From contig CM060075.1 in NCBI GenBank assembly GCA_030533445.1, positions 35,023,196 through 35,087,195 of the forward strand: 64,000 nt of DNA, read 5' to 3'. Source of the stretch: Cyprinodon diabolis. Its lineage: Eukaryota > Chordata > Actinopteri > Cyprinodontiformes > Cyprinodontidae. Below the pieces are notes generated by a model. It was not told the DNA's origin. It ran no database searches and was given only the letters and a program-made list of their open reading frames with translations. This document shows, one piece after another, positions 26,301 through 41,300 of this stretch. How positions within the stretch are numbered: position 1 is the first letter of the stretch; every line of letters begins with the position of its first letter. A program made the position numbers and the translations under genes.

Positions 26301-29300
26301 CCATTAGAGAGTAAGTAAACTAATCGATATAGTGCTTTCTGTTGATTAAGACCATGGAATGTGGAAGAGAGCTTAAGAGAAATTAGACTTTTACATTTCC
26401 CCTGAGAGTTCATCTTAAAGATTGTAACTGATGCACAAGTATGTTTAGATTTTATTTTCTTTAGTGACTAAAATAGGAGGAAAGAGATGGATTCTATAAT
26501 GTATGTAGAAATCTAACTTGCAGGCTTGAACAGGAAGGCTCCGTTATCATTCATTGAAGTTGTGTTCAGTGTTGTGTTCAATGCGCCTTAAAAGTGGCAA
26601 GCTTGAAATATTTACAATTGGACTTAATCAGGTTTTTTGTGCACTTTGGAAAACCAATCTGGTTTCTTATCTTAGCAAATATATACTGTACAGCTTTAGG
26701 GTTTATAGATAATTCTTTTTTTTAATAATAATTTTGGTTAACTTTTTGTCCTCATATTCTTTTTAACCCTGTTAATTGTTTTAGGGATGGGGGAAATCCT
26801 AGCGCTTAGGGAAAACCATAAGACAGAGCTAGTTTTGTCTGTTTTAAAGCTTAAGTCACACTTTTCCAATGTACTAACATGTACTAAAACATACTTTATA
26901 TGGGTATGAATATAAGTAAATGAAGTACGAAGTGTCCTGATCGGTTTAAGGAATCTGACCACACGCAGAGAAACCACTGAGAAAACACGGGAAAAAGTTT
27001 AACAGGTTTATTTGATGTCACGTGAACAGAGGTTGGATCTGGAACTCAGTGAACTGGTGAACCGAAACTGGAAAGTCTGAAGAGGAGATCACAGAGATCA
27101 GTTCAGGGACCATGGGAAATGAGACTGCGGCGTAAATTATGCCAGAGAGATACTCGCGTTTGAGGGGAGTCTTGTCAATCCTTGAATCCAGTCTGTGTGG
27201 GATTATCCAGAGAAGAGGGAACTCGTTGTAGAGCGGACAGGTAGACATACGTTGGACCCGGAGACGTTATGGAGCAGACTGTCACTTGGATTTCCGATGG
27301 TAACTTGAACGGATCATGTGGAGGTTTTCCCCTGCTCAGTGTGTACTCAGTAAATCCTTCCATGGGGGGTCCAGGTATCCAGTTACACAGGAAGGCTTCC
27401 CAAAACTGGCAAACACTCTCGCGTCAAGGTATTGACAGTCCTCTGCTCAAATACTCCTCCAGTAATGAACCAACGAGCCGCAGGTGTGCAGGGAGGCCCA
27501 ACGAGGACAGGGCACCACCTGGTGGTGGAGAGAGAAGAAACACACAAACAACCCACACAAACTGGATTCCTAACACATAGTTTTGTAGCACCCAATGCAA
27601 TTAGCTAGAAGTTAAGAAGGTGAAAACAGGTTTGACCCCTTTTGCCATAAGAACTACTTCAAGCATTAGGCATGCCGCATTGAGTGAGCCTTAAACAGTG
27701 CAGACTAAGCATATGCAGTAAAGTTCTTTTAGGATCTCTGATGAAAAAATAGGAGGCAATTTTGCATATGTGGAAATATAACTTTATACCTTTAAGTTGC
27801 AACATCCATGTCTGACGTTTTCTAAATGTAAGAAATGTGGATTTTAGTTGTGCTGGAGATTAAATTGGGAGTTGGATGCATAAAACAATACATGTTTTTT
27901 TTTTTTGCATAATACATTTTTTGCCAATACAAAAAAAAAACAACCAACAATTTATTTCACCCACAGTTAAGGTTTTATTGATGCCAAAACAGAGTCTAAT
28001 TCATTTTCATTACTATTTAAGTTAAAATAATTATCCTTAGCCAGGTTTTAGTCTTTGTTTTTGGCCCATTTTTCTGTTTATTATTATCGATTAAAAAAGT
28101 ATAGCAGCGCAATGTAAAACCTCATCTATCTCAAATTATAATGCTGTGTTGATGTGCCTTATGGTGGTGACTGTATGCCATGACATTATGACAGAGCAGC
28201 TGGAGCCAGAGGCTGCAAATGTCAAGGTCATTTAGTTTACTGTGTCAGATCCAGTTAGGGACTTTTTATAGGACTTACACTCAGCAGATTTAAATATAAC
28301 AAGATCTCCAACCATAGAGCTGTCATGATGGTGTTGAATGAAGGAACAAAATGTGAACAGGAACCCTGATAGATGCCATAGAGGTACAAGGTTGAACAGA
28401 AGAAAAAATCAGCATAAAACAGAAGTTTACAAACTCAAAATCCAAAGAAAAATCCAATTTCAAGAACAAAAAACAGTAAATATAAAAACTACTGATTGCA
28501 TAAGGAGGGTCAAAAGTAAAAAAAAAAAAAAAAATCACAGCTGACAAAAAGTGTTATTAATGGATTTAACAGGCAACAAAAAATAATGACCTAAAGAGAA
28601 TCGAAGCAGAATCAAACAGATTTCTATTCTATTCTATTTGGATATTCTGTTTCATATTATTTGTCCCTGTTCCTTTCTCTTATGTGAACTTCTGCTGTTA
28701 AATCTTAACATCATTGTTCTATTTTTTTAATTTCATGTTTTATTGTCTTTTGTTTCATTTTATTCTAATATGGTAAACGTTGTACAACCTCTTTTGTTTA
28801 AATAAATTTTACTACTTTTTTGTTGTAACATTCTTTTCTCATCTTCCTTTTTAGAGTGCATTTATCTCTGTTTGTATTGTTATTTTCTATTTCATGCTAT
28901 GCCTTTCTGTTGTCATGGGTTAGAATCTTATTTGATGTTTTCTTTCCCCATCTTTTCTACTTCTTTGTATTCTAGTCTTCTCTCATATTTTCTATTCTTT
29001 TTTTCCATTGCTTTTTCGTTCTATTTTTATCTGTTCTACTGTGCCTCTTTACTACTTATTTTGTTTAGTTCTGTTGAGTTTTTTTTTTTTTTGTCATTGA
29101 TTTATGATTCTAGTCCATATTAAATTTGTGACTACAAGTGATTATGTGTGTGTTAAGCTGTGGAAGTTTTCTTCTGCTCTGATTATATATTAGTTTATCT
29201 GTGAAGTTACAGAAATCCAAGGGGATCCAGTAAACTTTATTGTAGAGTGAGTTTAACTGTGTCAGTAAAGATAAACTCAATTTTCAGGAGACTCATGAGA

Positions 29301-32300
29301 TGTTACTTTGTAATTTATTGAGTGTGTAAAGCTCTCAGCTGAAGTATCTGTTTCTCTGTGCAGCAGCTTTATTCTCTCTAATGCCACATTCAAGTTTTAG
29401 CAGGCTTCAGTCTTAGTTCGTTTTCCTCTTCCTTTTAAATCATCTTTCTACAGTTCCTGTCTTGCATGGATGAGCTTTTTGGATAAGAAAATGGTATTGG
29501 GGAGATCATTTCATGCCGCATTACAACATGGGGTTGAAAAACTTCTCTGACTCCATCTGTTCTTCTCTGTGTCCTGCAGTGCAGTTCAACTTGATTCCTG
29601 TGGGACTCAGGATAGTGGCCATCCAGAGCACCAAGACGGGGCTCTACATCGCCATGAACAGCGAGGGCTACCTCTACACCTCGGTACAGTCAGAGCATAT
29701 TTTACTATGTTGCCTTGAGACTTTAAAATCCCAATATGTGATTTCATTACACACGCCCTGCTTGGAGAAACTGCCCCCTCGCTGCTGCATTTACTCCTGC
29801 TGGCTCAGATGAGCCCTGTCACGAACCATGCTTTCCAACAAATTATACAGGTTCCTTCCAACAAAGGTAATGTTCCCATATTTCATAGATGTACTGTGCT
29901 TATGAAAGCCTGTCAAGTCAGACTGCGTGGCAAAAATAACTCAGTCCAATATCAGGCTGAACACTGATAGCCTCATAAGATGCTGCTGCACTTCTCACCA
30001 GTATTCCATGCTGAAATCTATTCAACATGCACGTTTACACCTATAATGGCATCATTACTGCAGGCCTTTCTGCTGCATGAGAAAAATCTCCAAAAAAACA
30101 TATCATGACCACCAGCTGAACTCCCCATTATCAAGCAGCCAAGTCTACTTTAAAACACAATGTAAAGTGAACTGGGTTTCTATTTGGTTTTACTGCTGGT
30201 ACTAATATATTATAAAGCTGTAATCTCTTAGTTAAAGAAAACATATATATATAATTGGGATGCTATTATAGCCACCAATCATAGTTTGCACATTCATCAT
30301 TTTTACAAAGCACATTGCTGCTTGTCTTGCATTGACTAAAAAAAGAACATCTACTAGCAGTTAGAACATTTTTAATTTTATGTAGACCACAGGTGGGGTG
30401 AAAGTGACCGATTGTCAAAGGGCTGTGTTGTTTATAACATGCTGTTGACTGTTTACTGTCTCCTAAGAGCTCGTGGTGATTAAGGGTGCGGGGAAAAAAT
30501 CACTTTGGCAATATATTGTGATTTTCGCCTGCCCTATATAAAATCCATCTTTCTTTTTCTAGTATAAATTTTAAAATAACAAAACATTTTTACCCATAAC
30601 AATTAGGAAAAATGGGCTACCTCTGCACCCCCTCTCTGGCAGATAGTGCTGTGAAGCCATTTTGCTGTGCAGCAGCTCCATGTCTGTAGATGAGGCAGTC
30701 AGAGTGGAAGACATGGACTGACTGTATGCTGATGAAGGTTCTCAGTCATCCAGGTCATAGTCATTCCGTAAAAATTCAAAAAATATCCACTGGACTTGGT
30801 TTCCAAGATTTGAAGACATTTCGCCACCTCTCCAGGAATCTTTCTCAATTCAAATGTCTTGATCCGCAGTGAGTTTGAGTCTTATATAGACAAGGCCTTG
30901 TATCGCTTGGAAACATGCAAATGGTAACCGATGAAAGGGTCGTTTAGTTCCATCGTTAGCCTGTAATATCTGAAACCTGTCTATGATTCTGAGGGTCGGT
31001 CGTTAAAAGGGGGGGGATTGTCTCCTGTAATACCTGAAACCTGTCTATGATTGTTAAGAGTCGGTCATTAAGGAGGTATTGTTCACCGTCTGGAGCGGGT
31101 AGGTCCCTAGGTCCCATCACAGAGGAACGAGGGACCTACCCGCTCCAGCCGGCGAACAATCCAGACATTTGAATTGAGAAAGCTTCCTGGAGAGGTGGCG
31201 AAATGTCTTCAAATCTTGGAAACCAAGTCCAGTGGATATGTTTTGAATTTTTACGGAATAACATGGATTGACTCAAACCCTAAACAAAATGGATACCAAA
31301 AAAACTGAATGATCAATGTCTTCAGATGAACATATACAGCACTTGCTTTTTTATCTATACATTTAATTTGATAGCTGGGAACTATATCACAATATATAGT
31401 GATATTGCAATTTAGTGATGGTATCACATTGTGACACGTATCATATCGCAAAACCCATGCCAATACTCACCCCTGTGTCTTTTAATCACTTCTATGGATC
31501 TCTTTATATAGAACATCCATTGCTTTATTCTGAATGTATATATTCTGTTTTTTATATATTTTTTAAATTAACAGTATGGTAACATTTCTTTATCAAAACA
31601 AATTCTTCATATGTGTAAAACACTACTTGAAAATAAAGTATTTTCTGATTTGGATTCTGATTGTAGAAGGCATAAACAAAGAGAATAAGTTGCTATCTTT
31701 TTTGCTCTACTCTAAAATAAGAACTTGAACTGCTCAGGAAAGTTTAGAATCTGGCTTATGCAGATAAAAACATTTTGACTAAAGTACATTTCAACATATG
31801 GTTTCCCTGTTTCACCTTTAAAAAAAAAAATCCTAATTGGATGTAAAGCATATTTTAACTAGTGGCAGAAATTATGAAAAAATAGAAAAGCATGTCCAAT
31901 TCTTTATGTGTTGAGATGTTCTACCAATGCATGCATGGGTTGTCTTCAGGTACATCCCCTTCCTCCAGTATTTGTCCTATTGTTATCCACCCACGCAGTA
32001 AATTCCTTCTGTTTTTGGTGCTACCCTTTAGGAGTAGCTACAAACGATATTAATATCGTTATTTTTTATCAATGCTTGTGAAAACCTACTAAAGCGATAT
32101 TTTTGGATGGGGTGTGATGAAACTGAAATGTCCCATTTTGGTATCAATACATTTTTTTTTTTTTTATTGAATTAAATTTGTATAAATATAAGTTGCCAGT
32201 GGCAGACTTAATAACCTTAATATGTTTACAAAGGGTATAATTGAATTTTCTTATACAACAGCAGATCCTATCTTTCTATTAATCTTTATTAAATAGGGAT

Positions 32301-35300
32301 TACAGAGTTTTCTATTGATACTCCCACCTTCAGCCAAAACGCAGAACTGCAGCAGTCTGCAATTCGCTTCTGATTGTCCACAAAATCCATCTTGAATATA
32401 AAGCTTTGATTGCTAGATTGGATCCACTTAACAAATTCAAGAAAATAGGCTGCAGGCTTAAAAATGGACTACTTTGGTGTCAGTCTGCTCATTATAGTAT
32501 GTTTTAGCAAAGTGTTAAATAAAAATGCTATTAAATAGTTGTCAGTAAAAACTTTAAAAAAAAATTATTTAAAAGATACATTTTGTGTTAGTTGTTAGCA
32601 GACTTTTAACTCAAACACCAAAGTATACTGTGCTATCTTACTACGGTGCCCTGAGGTGAGATCATCAGGCACTTTGTTTTATGCCAGCAAACATTGGTGT
32701 ATCAAACAGGTTCCTGCTCTCACTCACAGCAGCCTGGTTATGCTGTTTTCTCTGAAAGGGCTCAAACAGAACATCCTCAGGGTCGCACTGCATTGATGTG
32801 CAGGGAGATGCGTCAGAGCCGAGCCTCAGATTTAACAGTTGGATTCAAGCTCAGATCATCTGCGCTCTCTAACAGGATCCAAATGAAAGCATATTCTTCC
32901 CATAATGGTGAACAGGAAGACTGTGTGAGATCTTTTTGAAGCGAAGCAATACTTTCACTTTAGTACGTTTAGACAAGAGCTTTCTGTCAGGAACAAAAGC
33001 AGGTCAGAACGAACACTAAGATGAAAATTGCTTCTTATGCTTATATAGGCCCTACGTACAGAACCAGAGCATCCATCAGCTTTCCAAAGCTGTATGTTTT
33101 TTCATGTTCTCTGCTTGTTCTACCAGCTTCTTGCTGTGCAGTTGTGGTGCAGCTCACACACAATCAGACTAAATTAATATTTATAGTTTGCTAATAAAAT
33201 CCAGAACACACTGATGCATTGCCACTATTAGGCTGGTACTGAGCTGAGCTTTCATACCTTGTTCTGCATGCAGCCAGTAAAACCAGGATTGGGTTGGAAA
33301 AGAACACCAAGAAGTTGCATTCTATCCATCCTTCCATCCATCCATCAATCCTTCCAACTTCTTCCACTTATCTGGCTTCGAGTGGTGGGAGTAGCAGCTT
33401 CTGTAGGAGGCCCAGATGTCCCTCTCCTCAGTCATTTTGGCCAGCTCCTCCGGGGCAATCCAAAGGCGCTCCCAGGCCACTCAAGAAACTTAGTCCCTCC
33501 AGCGTGTCCTGGGTCTCCCCCTGGGCCTCCTCCCGGTGGGACGTGCCTGGAACACCTCACCAGGGAGACGTCCAGGATGCATCCTAATCATCCTAAGAAA
33601 AATAGATGTTTCTTTTACCTGATAACTGATGAACTTGTAGGGCTGAATGTTAACACAAGGCAAAACAGATATCCGCAATAATTTTCTTTGTTTTTTACAT
33701 GTTATCAATTTGGTGTTAATCAGTTGAGGGGTTTTAACTGGTGGTTGAAATTGTAGCCTTGTGGTAAACGCCATGCTTACGTAGGGGTGACAGTGGCGTT
33801 GGATGAAGGAGTTTGCCCTGCAACTGGAGGGTTGTAGGTTTAAGTCCAGGCTTCTGTTTTCATTGAGCCCCAGGGCAGCTGTGGCTACATTGTAGATTGC
33901 CACCATCAGTGTGTGTGTAACCTTATTTCAGCACAGGACAAAGACCCAGCAATTGTTCCTATCATACAGTCACTTTATGGGGGTCCAGTATTCTCCCCAG
34001 AAGATATTTAGGTAGATATTTAGGGTCAAAGGGGATGTGATCTCTAGAAAGTTTAAGACACCTAATGCTTCCTAAAATCTAATGAGCCCTGGCACCTAAG
34101 GGTGAAAAAACTTCTGGACTCATACGCGACAGGTCCTGTTGGCCTAAGATAGGAGCCAAGGTAACAGAGAGTACTGACAGGAACCCTAAATGAAAAAAGA
34201 CAGCTCATGATGAGAATGTGGAAGAACAAGTTCTAGCTGACAGGATCTTATTGAGAAACTATGGTGTCAAAGGAAAACAGAAAATTGGAGGTCAAATGGA
34301 GACTTATGCCACACCTATTGTAGATAAGTTAATTGTGTTTGTTAATACAAACAAACAGAACCAAGGGGGAGAAAGTTTAAATTAGTTCAATCTACTTTAA
34401 ATAGCCATATCTGCTATGTTTTATTAGTTTAAAGGCCATCATTTCACAGTGGGGAAAAAAAAGAGAATTTGCAATCATCTCAGAAATGGACATTCCAGCA
34501 AATCCACAATGGTGCATTGCTCAAAGAAATGCAAAGAAATTCGTTTTAGACTCTGCATACCTCAGATGGCATGATAAATAGCAAAGTTTATGATTTTGCT
34601 TTCCAATGCCTCAGTTATGCAAGGTTGATTAAGAATTATTCACATAAGCAGAATATCTTCTGAAACAATTTCTTTAAGGACCAGATAACAAGTGTTATAT
34701 TCACAGATTAAACACGTAGATTATCAGCACAAATTCAGCTCAAAAATAAAGTCAAAACTATTGGCCTCTGAAAGAGCTTCATAAATTTTTTCTTCACATT
34801 TACCATATTTCCATTTCTTATAATCCACCGTTACACACAGATACTAACGTTTGTAACACGATAAACACACAGATAGTCAGAGTATACCGGGCTGTTCTCC
34901 TGACAGAGAAGAAGGTGACCCATTTTCACTTAGGGAAATAACCACTGATAGAGCATGGAGGAGGGGGGGGATCCTCCGGGAAAATCCCTTTGACATGAAA
35001 GTGAGAGCGGACGAAGAAGATGAGGCCACGTTGTTCTTTCTAACATTCCGTTTAGTTTACATCTTGTTTTGTGACAATAAATAAAGCAGTCAACAGAGGA
35101 CATGAAGGAGAGAAGTTATAAAAAAATATGATGATGGATTTTTTTCTGTATATGCATCAAATCATCTTGACTTTCTTTGTTTCTTTAGTTAAAAAGCTGA
35201 GTTTCTGAGGTTTTGTTGGATTAGAACAAGCCTTGTCATTTGTAGCAGCGTTTCTGTTGTATTAATCTTTCATGGAGCTCTGTGGTGTGCTGGTTTCCCT

Positions 35301-38300
35301 CTGCAGCCACACACAGATAAGGAGATAATTACAACACTTATTTAAAGGATTGGGAAATAAAACACCCCCCTCCCAAGTGGTCATTGACCAATAATGACTC
35401 ACAGAAAGACCAAAGTACAAATTCCTCCTCACAGTTTATCTTTATTTTGCTGTCAGTTTTCTTGTTGTGTTTCTTTCTTTTTTTCCTTCCTTCCTTCCTT
35501 CCTTCCTTCCTTCCTTCCTTCCTTCCTTCCTTCCTTCCTTCCTGTATTGAAACCTTCCTTCCTTCCTGTAATGAAACCTTCCTTCCTTCCTTCCTTCCTT
35601 CCTTCCTTCCTTCCTTCCTTCCTTCCTTCCTTCCTTCCTTCCTTCCTGTATTGAAACCTTTCTTCCTTCCTGTAATAAAACCTTCCTTCCTTCCTTCCTT
35701 CCTTCCTTCCCTCCTTCCTTCCTTCCTTCTTTCCTTCCTGTATTGAAACCTTCCTTCCTTCCTGTAATGAAACCTTCCTTCCCTCCTTCCTTCCTTCCTT
35801 CCTTCCTTCCTTCCTTCCTTCCTTCCTTCCTTCCTTCCTGTATTGAAACCTTCCTTCCTTCCTTCCTTCCTTCAAGATCAGGTGAATCAGAGGTGTGGGC
35901 AGTAGCTAGAACATATTGACAAAAGTTCCCAGGCATGGGCCAATGTGTTATGAGGAGAGGCCATAAACTGATAAGCACAAAAACAATCAATTCATTCATT
36001 GAACAACTAAACTGAATGAGTACAACATCTGTATTTTCCAAAAAGATCAAATAAAGAATGCCAAATGGGACCATTGCTAATAAACCTAACAATATATTGT
36101 TTGCATCTGTGCTGTCTGATATTATTTATATTTCTGCATGATACAAAAAAGTTGTCAGTTGTTCTTTATCTTTAATTACATTGAAGTAAAGATACATCAC
36201 TCTTTATTTCCCTCTATGATAAACAAAAAATAGCTGAAAATTAATTCTGTATTTGTTAGCTTCAATTACAGCATGCTTTTTGTCAGTTTTTGGTAAATAA
36301 TCTAACAAGTAAAATGTCAAATTAGCTGGGACATTCCACTTGGGAAAATCCATTCAGCCACCATCTGTTTTAGAGGGGAACTGCTTGTTCAGGAGGTGGT
36401 GAAAAATGTCAACATGTTTAGGACAAATATCCAGGCAGGGATGGTCGATGATTGGCTAATGGCCCCACTGCCAACCCTGGCCACCCCCCGGCTCTGGCCC
36501 TGGATGTGGGCCCCTCCTAGGGAGACAATAGAAAATATGTTGCACTACCAGATAACATAAATAGTGGTGTCCAAAATGTACATCCAGCAGCTAAGATGAG
36601 ATTAAAGATCAATAGATACAAAACGTCCCTCACATTATACAGCATTACCTGTAGGTTTACATGACGCTGCATGAGAGTATAATTCAGCTGCCTGGCATGT
36701 GGGGCATAAAAAAATGATAAAGCCTGTCTGCATGTGGACAGTAACACAATGCATTCCCCAACCAAGGCTCCTCGTTCAGTTTAAGTGGTCAGCTGTAAGG
36801 TCTCAGAAGTTTAGATAAAGATAACACAACATAAGCAGCGTTTTTTGAATTCTTCATTCCGACCTTAATTGATCTTTTTCAGAAAAAGATATTTTAAGTT
36901 CAGTCAAACAGAACTTGTTTTTGTTTTCGGCACCAAGTGGCAGAAAAGAAAAATAAACACAGTCTTCTGTTGTCTATTTCCAATAACAAACGGTAATCAG
37001 CTGTATAGAAATCATTAAAAAGTTTTAAAGTGTAGATGAGATCTGTTCTACAAATACAAACCTTTACACATGGGAAACAGGTCAGAATAAAAATGGAAAA
37101 GGGTTTCGTTAGATGGACATCACAGTTCCTGGTGGGTTGCATGCAAATCTGCATAAAACGCTTAAGCCTCCTTGAGAGAAATGGGCAGACGGGGCAGTTT
37201 GAGTGGCACGACAGACTGAATCTTAGCACCAGTAATAACAAACAAGGCTGATTGTTGTCTTGAAGGAATGAATGATGGAAAGCTTTGAGTATAACGCAGA
37301 GAGAAAGAAGGAGGGAGAGAAGTATGGCCTGACAGGACCAGACTCGCAGCGTAACGTCTCCTCCGGGACCAGCAACCACCTCTGCGCCAATCTTTCTTCC
37401 CCTTCCTGTTCCTCCACTCCCCCTGTCTTACTTGTATAGCTTTTACTCACCTGTCAGTCTGTCTTGCTCCCCATCTGGTCATTTGTGTCTCTTGGTATCT
37501 CTTGTGGCTTGTCCCTTTTCTCATCCTTCCATCCCTTCTTGTCATCCCAAAAACCTCTTTTTTTCAGAAGATCTATCCCATCCTGGATGTGTCCATCAAG
37601 TGTCCTGGGTTTGTCCTTTGCTACTGTCCTGTTTTTATCTTCTACATCAGCCATGCTGCTCTAGATACAGTTCTTACCCTTATAAATGTAATTATTAAAC
37701 ATATTTATTTTATTATTTTTATTAGTAATCATCAACCTCACACAATTAATTTTGACAAAAAATATAAACCAAGAGGGAATCCTGAAGGATTCCAATACAT
37801 GTTTACCTCATTGTACAAATACAGCTTAAAAATGTAATTATTAAAAAATATAACAATATATTTCTAAATATATTACTGAAATCAGAGTCATAGCATCAAG
37901 AGTCTCTCCCCATCAGTGTTTTACAGTCAGGAGAGGCAGTTTAGACAGACCTCACCTGTCATTATGACCAATAAAATATTTTATTCACTGATAAGTGAGA
38001 AAAAAATCTAATAGTGCATGTCACTACTCTACAAATTTGTTTTCTGTTTAAATTAAGGATTTTCTTGAATTAAGATTGCTGAATTTAGCATTTGACACTA
38101 AAATATATGAAAGAAGACCAAGTGAGCAAGTGACTGGCTCTGCCTCTCCTCTAGGTGGCACTGTGTCACACACACTCACTAGTGTAGGTATTTGGTGCCT
38201 GCCAGTCTCTGACTCTATTTATATTGCCAATATACATGTTGGATTACAAATATGCAAAACATAATGATTTTCAAATATCGGTTCTTTATACATGCAGTGG

Positions 38301-41300
38301 AGCAGTGGGTAGCACTGCAGCCCTGTAGCAAGAAAGTTCTGGGTTCAATTCCCGGCCTAGAGTCTTTCTGTGATGGAAAATAAATGGTTGGATGTTTAAT
38401 TCTTCTCAGGGACGGATCTACAGAAGGGGAGCAACTGCACCACCATTATTATTTCTCTAATTACTGTATCTTACAACTTTCAAATAAACACAAATTTACA
38501 ACAACAAAAAATATGATTGTAGATGTCAAAAAAAAAAGAAAATCCCTGCAGTAAATGAAGCCAGCTGATGGTATAAATATTGTAGCTACCCTTGCCAAAG
38601 TTATAGATCTGTATATTTTTGTCAGACATTTTGCTGCCCAGCATAATTTTAAGCTTAAGCTCTCGTTATAGGGATTGCTTGAAATCATCCCAGTAATTTA
38701 ATTTGAATTCTGTTTTATAAATGTATCTTATGCTATTATTTATTTTGTGGAATATTAATTTAAGTTAGCCTATCTAAAAGTTGTTTCTTAAAAAAACAAA
38801 ATTACTGATTTGCCATCCTCCCACCACCACCACCATATCACATTTTCTATGTCTACCACTGATTCTTCGAATTTACCCTAAATGGAGATGATGTTAGACA
38901 GAGGAACGTCAACTTCAGAGTTAAACATCTCAGAAATACCATTTTGATCAATTTTATTTTACAGTTGAGCAGTGGCAGACTAAATTGGCGCAACTTGGGC
39001 ATTAATCAGTATCTCTCTTCCCTTGTGAGATGAATAAGAGATGAATAAAAATACAATTTTGTTAGTGCAAATTATGTTATTTTATGCATTTTCTATTCAT
39101 ATGTTCATTTTAGGGATTTCCAGGCATATATATGGAAATCATATATGGCGGTCACCATTTACTGTCTCTTCAGTATGAAGGTAACTGAACTCTGACTGAC
39201 TTAGAGTTGAGTTCCCTGAGCCTGAAATCCCACATCCTCCGTTCCAGACGGCCTCCACAATGCAAAGCCTACAGCCTCCATGGTTCCTCTGCTTTGAGTT
39301 CATTGGAGCTCGAGGAGAGCATGCGCAATATTATTGTTATTTGTCAGTTGATCGGAACATAACACAAGTCAATGAACACTTTATTTAATATGAAATACAT
39401 TAATTAAAACTCACAATCAGCATCCAGCATATGTACAGCTCTTTCCAAACCTTTTATTTTTGTTGTGTGTCATTAATAAGGATGTCTTACGATCATACAA
39501 AATTAATTGGGTTTCAATTTTTGAATCCTGCGTCTCTTCGCTCATGCCTGCAATAAGAAGTTGCTCTTGAGGTTGTGAGATGCGCTCTTGGAAATTTCTG
39601 CAACTGGATTTGACCACATTTTAAAGCCTTTAAGCATGATATTAGTTTAATTGAGATGACAAATCTGTTTCTTTGGAAGTTGAAGTAGCAAAAGTTTGCA
39701 TCCCTTAATTAATGAAAAACTGTACCCTTTTTTGGTAATATGTGAACATTTGGTTCTTATTTGTAGTTATCCTAATTTAATTTGACAACCAGAATATTCT
39801 TGACTTTCTTTTTTTCGTTTGATATGATTGCAATAGCAAATCTTGACCTGGCCGGATTTCAACGAGCCAGAGCAAAGCAAACAATTGCTTGGCTCGGTAT
39901 TTTGAAAGGCCGGAGAAGACGTATGGGACGTACAAGTGCGGACGTGTCAGGGTAGATGGGGAATAGTTCTCATTGATTAACATGTCTGCGTAAGTGCTCT
40001 GCCGGATGTAGTGTGGTGGGGCAGATCATAGTAGTTACGGAGGATGTGGAATCTGGCAGTAATTCATATCACCTGCACTGTCACCATAAAGTATGAGTAT
40101 CACAGAGCAGAATAGACTCTACCCTTACCAAGTTAAGCCTGAAGAAAAGACTGGTAATGCTTACATAGATTTTAATATATTGATTGGGTCTTGTGTTTCC
40201 TGAACCCCACTGTCAAAACAGCCATATTGGATTATTGCTTCCCTCTGGCGACAAGCTTTGGGGAGATGTTGATTTCATTTTTCAGCAAGACTTGGCACAA
40301 ACCCACACTGCAAAGCATACTGAAAGCTGTTTCAGTGACCATGGTGTTACTGTGATTGATTGGCCAGCACACTGGCCTGGCCGAAACCCCTCACGGAGAA
40401 TCTATGGAGTACTGCAAAGTGGAAGATGGGACACAAGACACAACAATGCAGATGACTTGAAGGCCCTTTTAAAAGCAACTTTGGCTTCCATTATATCTCG
40501 ACGAAACCACAGAGTGATCCCCCCTAGTGGCCCACCACATTAATGCCATAATTTATGCATAAGGCCAAATAAAATATAAAGCATACCCAAATGGACATGC
40601 TGTTCAGAAGCCTGATATTTTAGATATAATCTTATTATTGAGCTCATGTAATATCCACTATGATAATAAGTAATAATAATTGCAATTAAAAGAACAAGGA
40701 ACTAGAATATATCACTTTGTATGTAATGAATCTAATATATAAGTTTTACTTTTCAAAATCACCTAACAAAATAGTACGGTTCATGACATAAAGAGGTCTA
40801 TGCAGACATTTGGTCATTCTTGTTTCACATGAATGTATGGAAGTAAGCCAGCGGAGGTTAATGGAGGCAAAGAGGGACTCCTTGTTATGGCTTCATTGTT
40901 TAAAGCTGCTGGGCCCTGCTTACCTGTGGGCACCACCTGAAAATTACTTTCTGATAAAAATAGTGTTCAGCCACAGACTTGGCCCACTTTATTAGCTGTG
41001 TGCTCCGGAAAGCCTTCCGGGTAGTGGGGTGGCAGAGGGGTGGGAGGGATGAATGGTGTAACAGGGTGAGGGCTTGATGGGGGGAGTCGGCTCGGTTGTG
41101 TAGTTTAAGCCATGGCAAGAAATGGACTAACACAACACACACTCTGTCTCTCTCTCACACACACTCTTTCCAGGGCAATTTTGCCATCCTCCACATCCCC
41201 ACAAACACACAAGTGCAGCCAGGTATAAACAATCTGACAGAGGCAGGCAGACATAATTGGGTCGGACTCGATACCCGGGACCAGCTCTGTCCAAACTCTC

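Larger units (their letters stand above)
2306..29579 (+). other. Intron 2 of the fgf11-like gene (about 27.3 kb)
   Basis: It is bounded by GTAAG at 2306 and CCTGCAG ending at 29579. It contains the listed repeats. Stretches with nothing I can name: 5216-9827 (unique AT-rich, pyrimidine-rich at 7700-8060), 20854-22049, 22131-23358, 24616-26932 and 27576-29579 apart from short simple repeats (poly-T near 27900, TTCTA repeats near 28620, T-rich 28960-29090). Confidence 0.75.

Noticed and set aside
30727..30745. CTGATGA motif as a hammerhead ribozyme core in the Penelope-like fragment.
   Set aside because: I could not pair the flanking stems or find the GAAA box at the right distance; needs a covariance search.
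33490..33906. 138-codon minus-strand ORF as a host gene.
   Set aside because: It is a fusion of a SINE fragment read in reverse and the RWRD end of a LINE.
35384..36092. Long open frames rich in LPSF or GRKE repeats.
   Set aside because: They are translations of the CCTT microsatellite; no start context, splice signals or homology.
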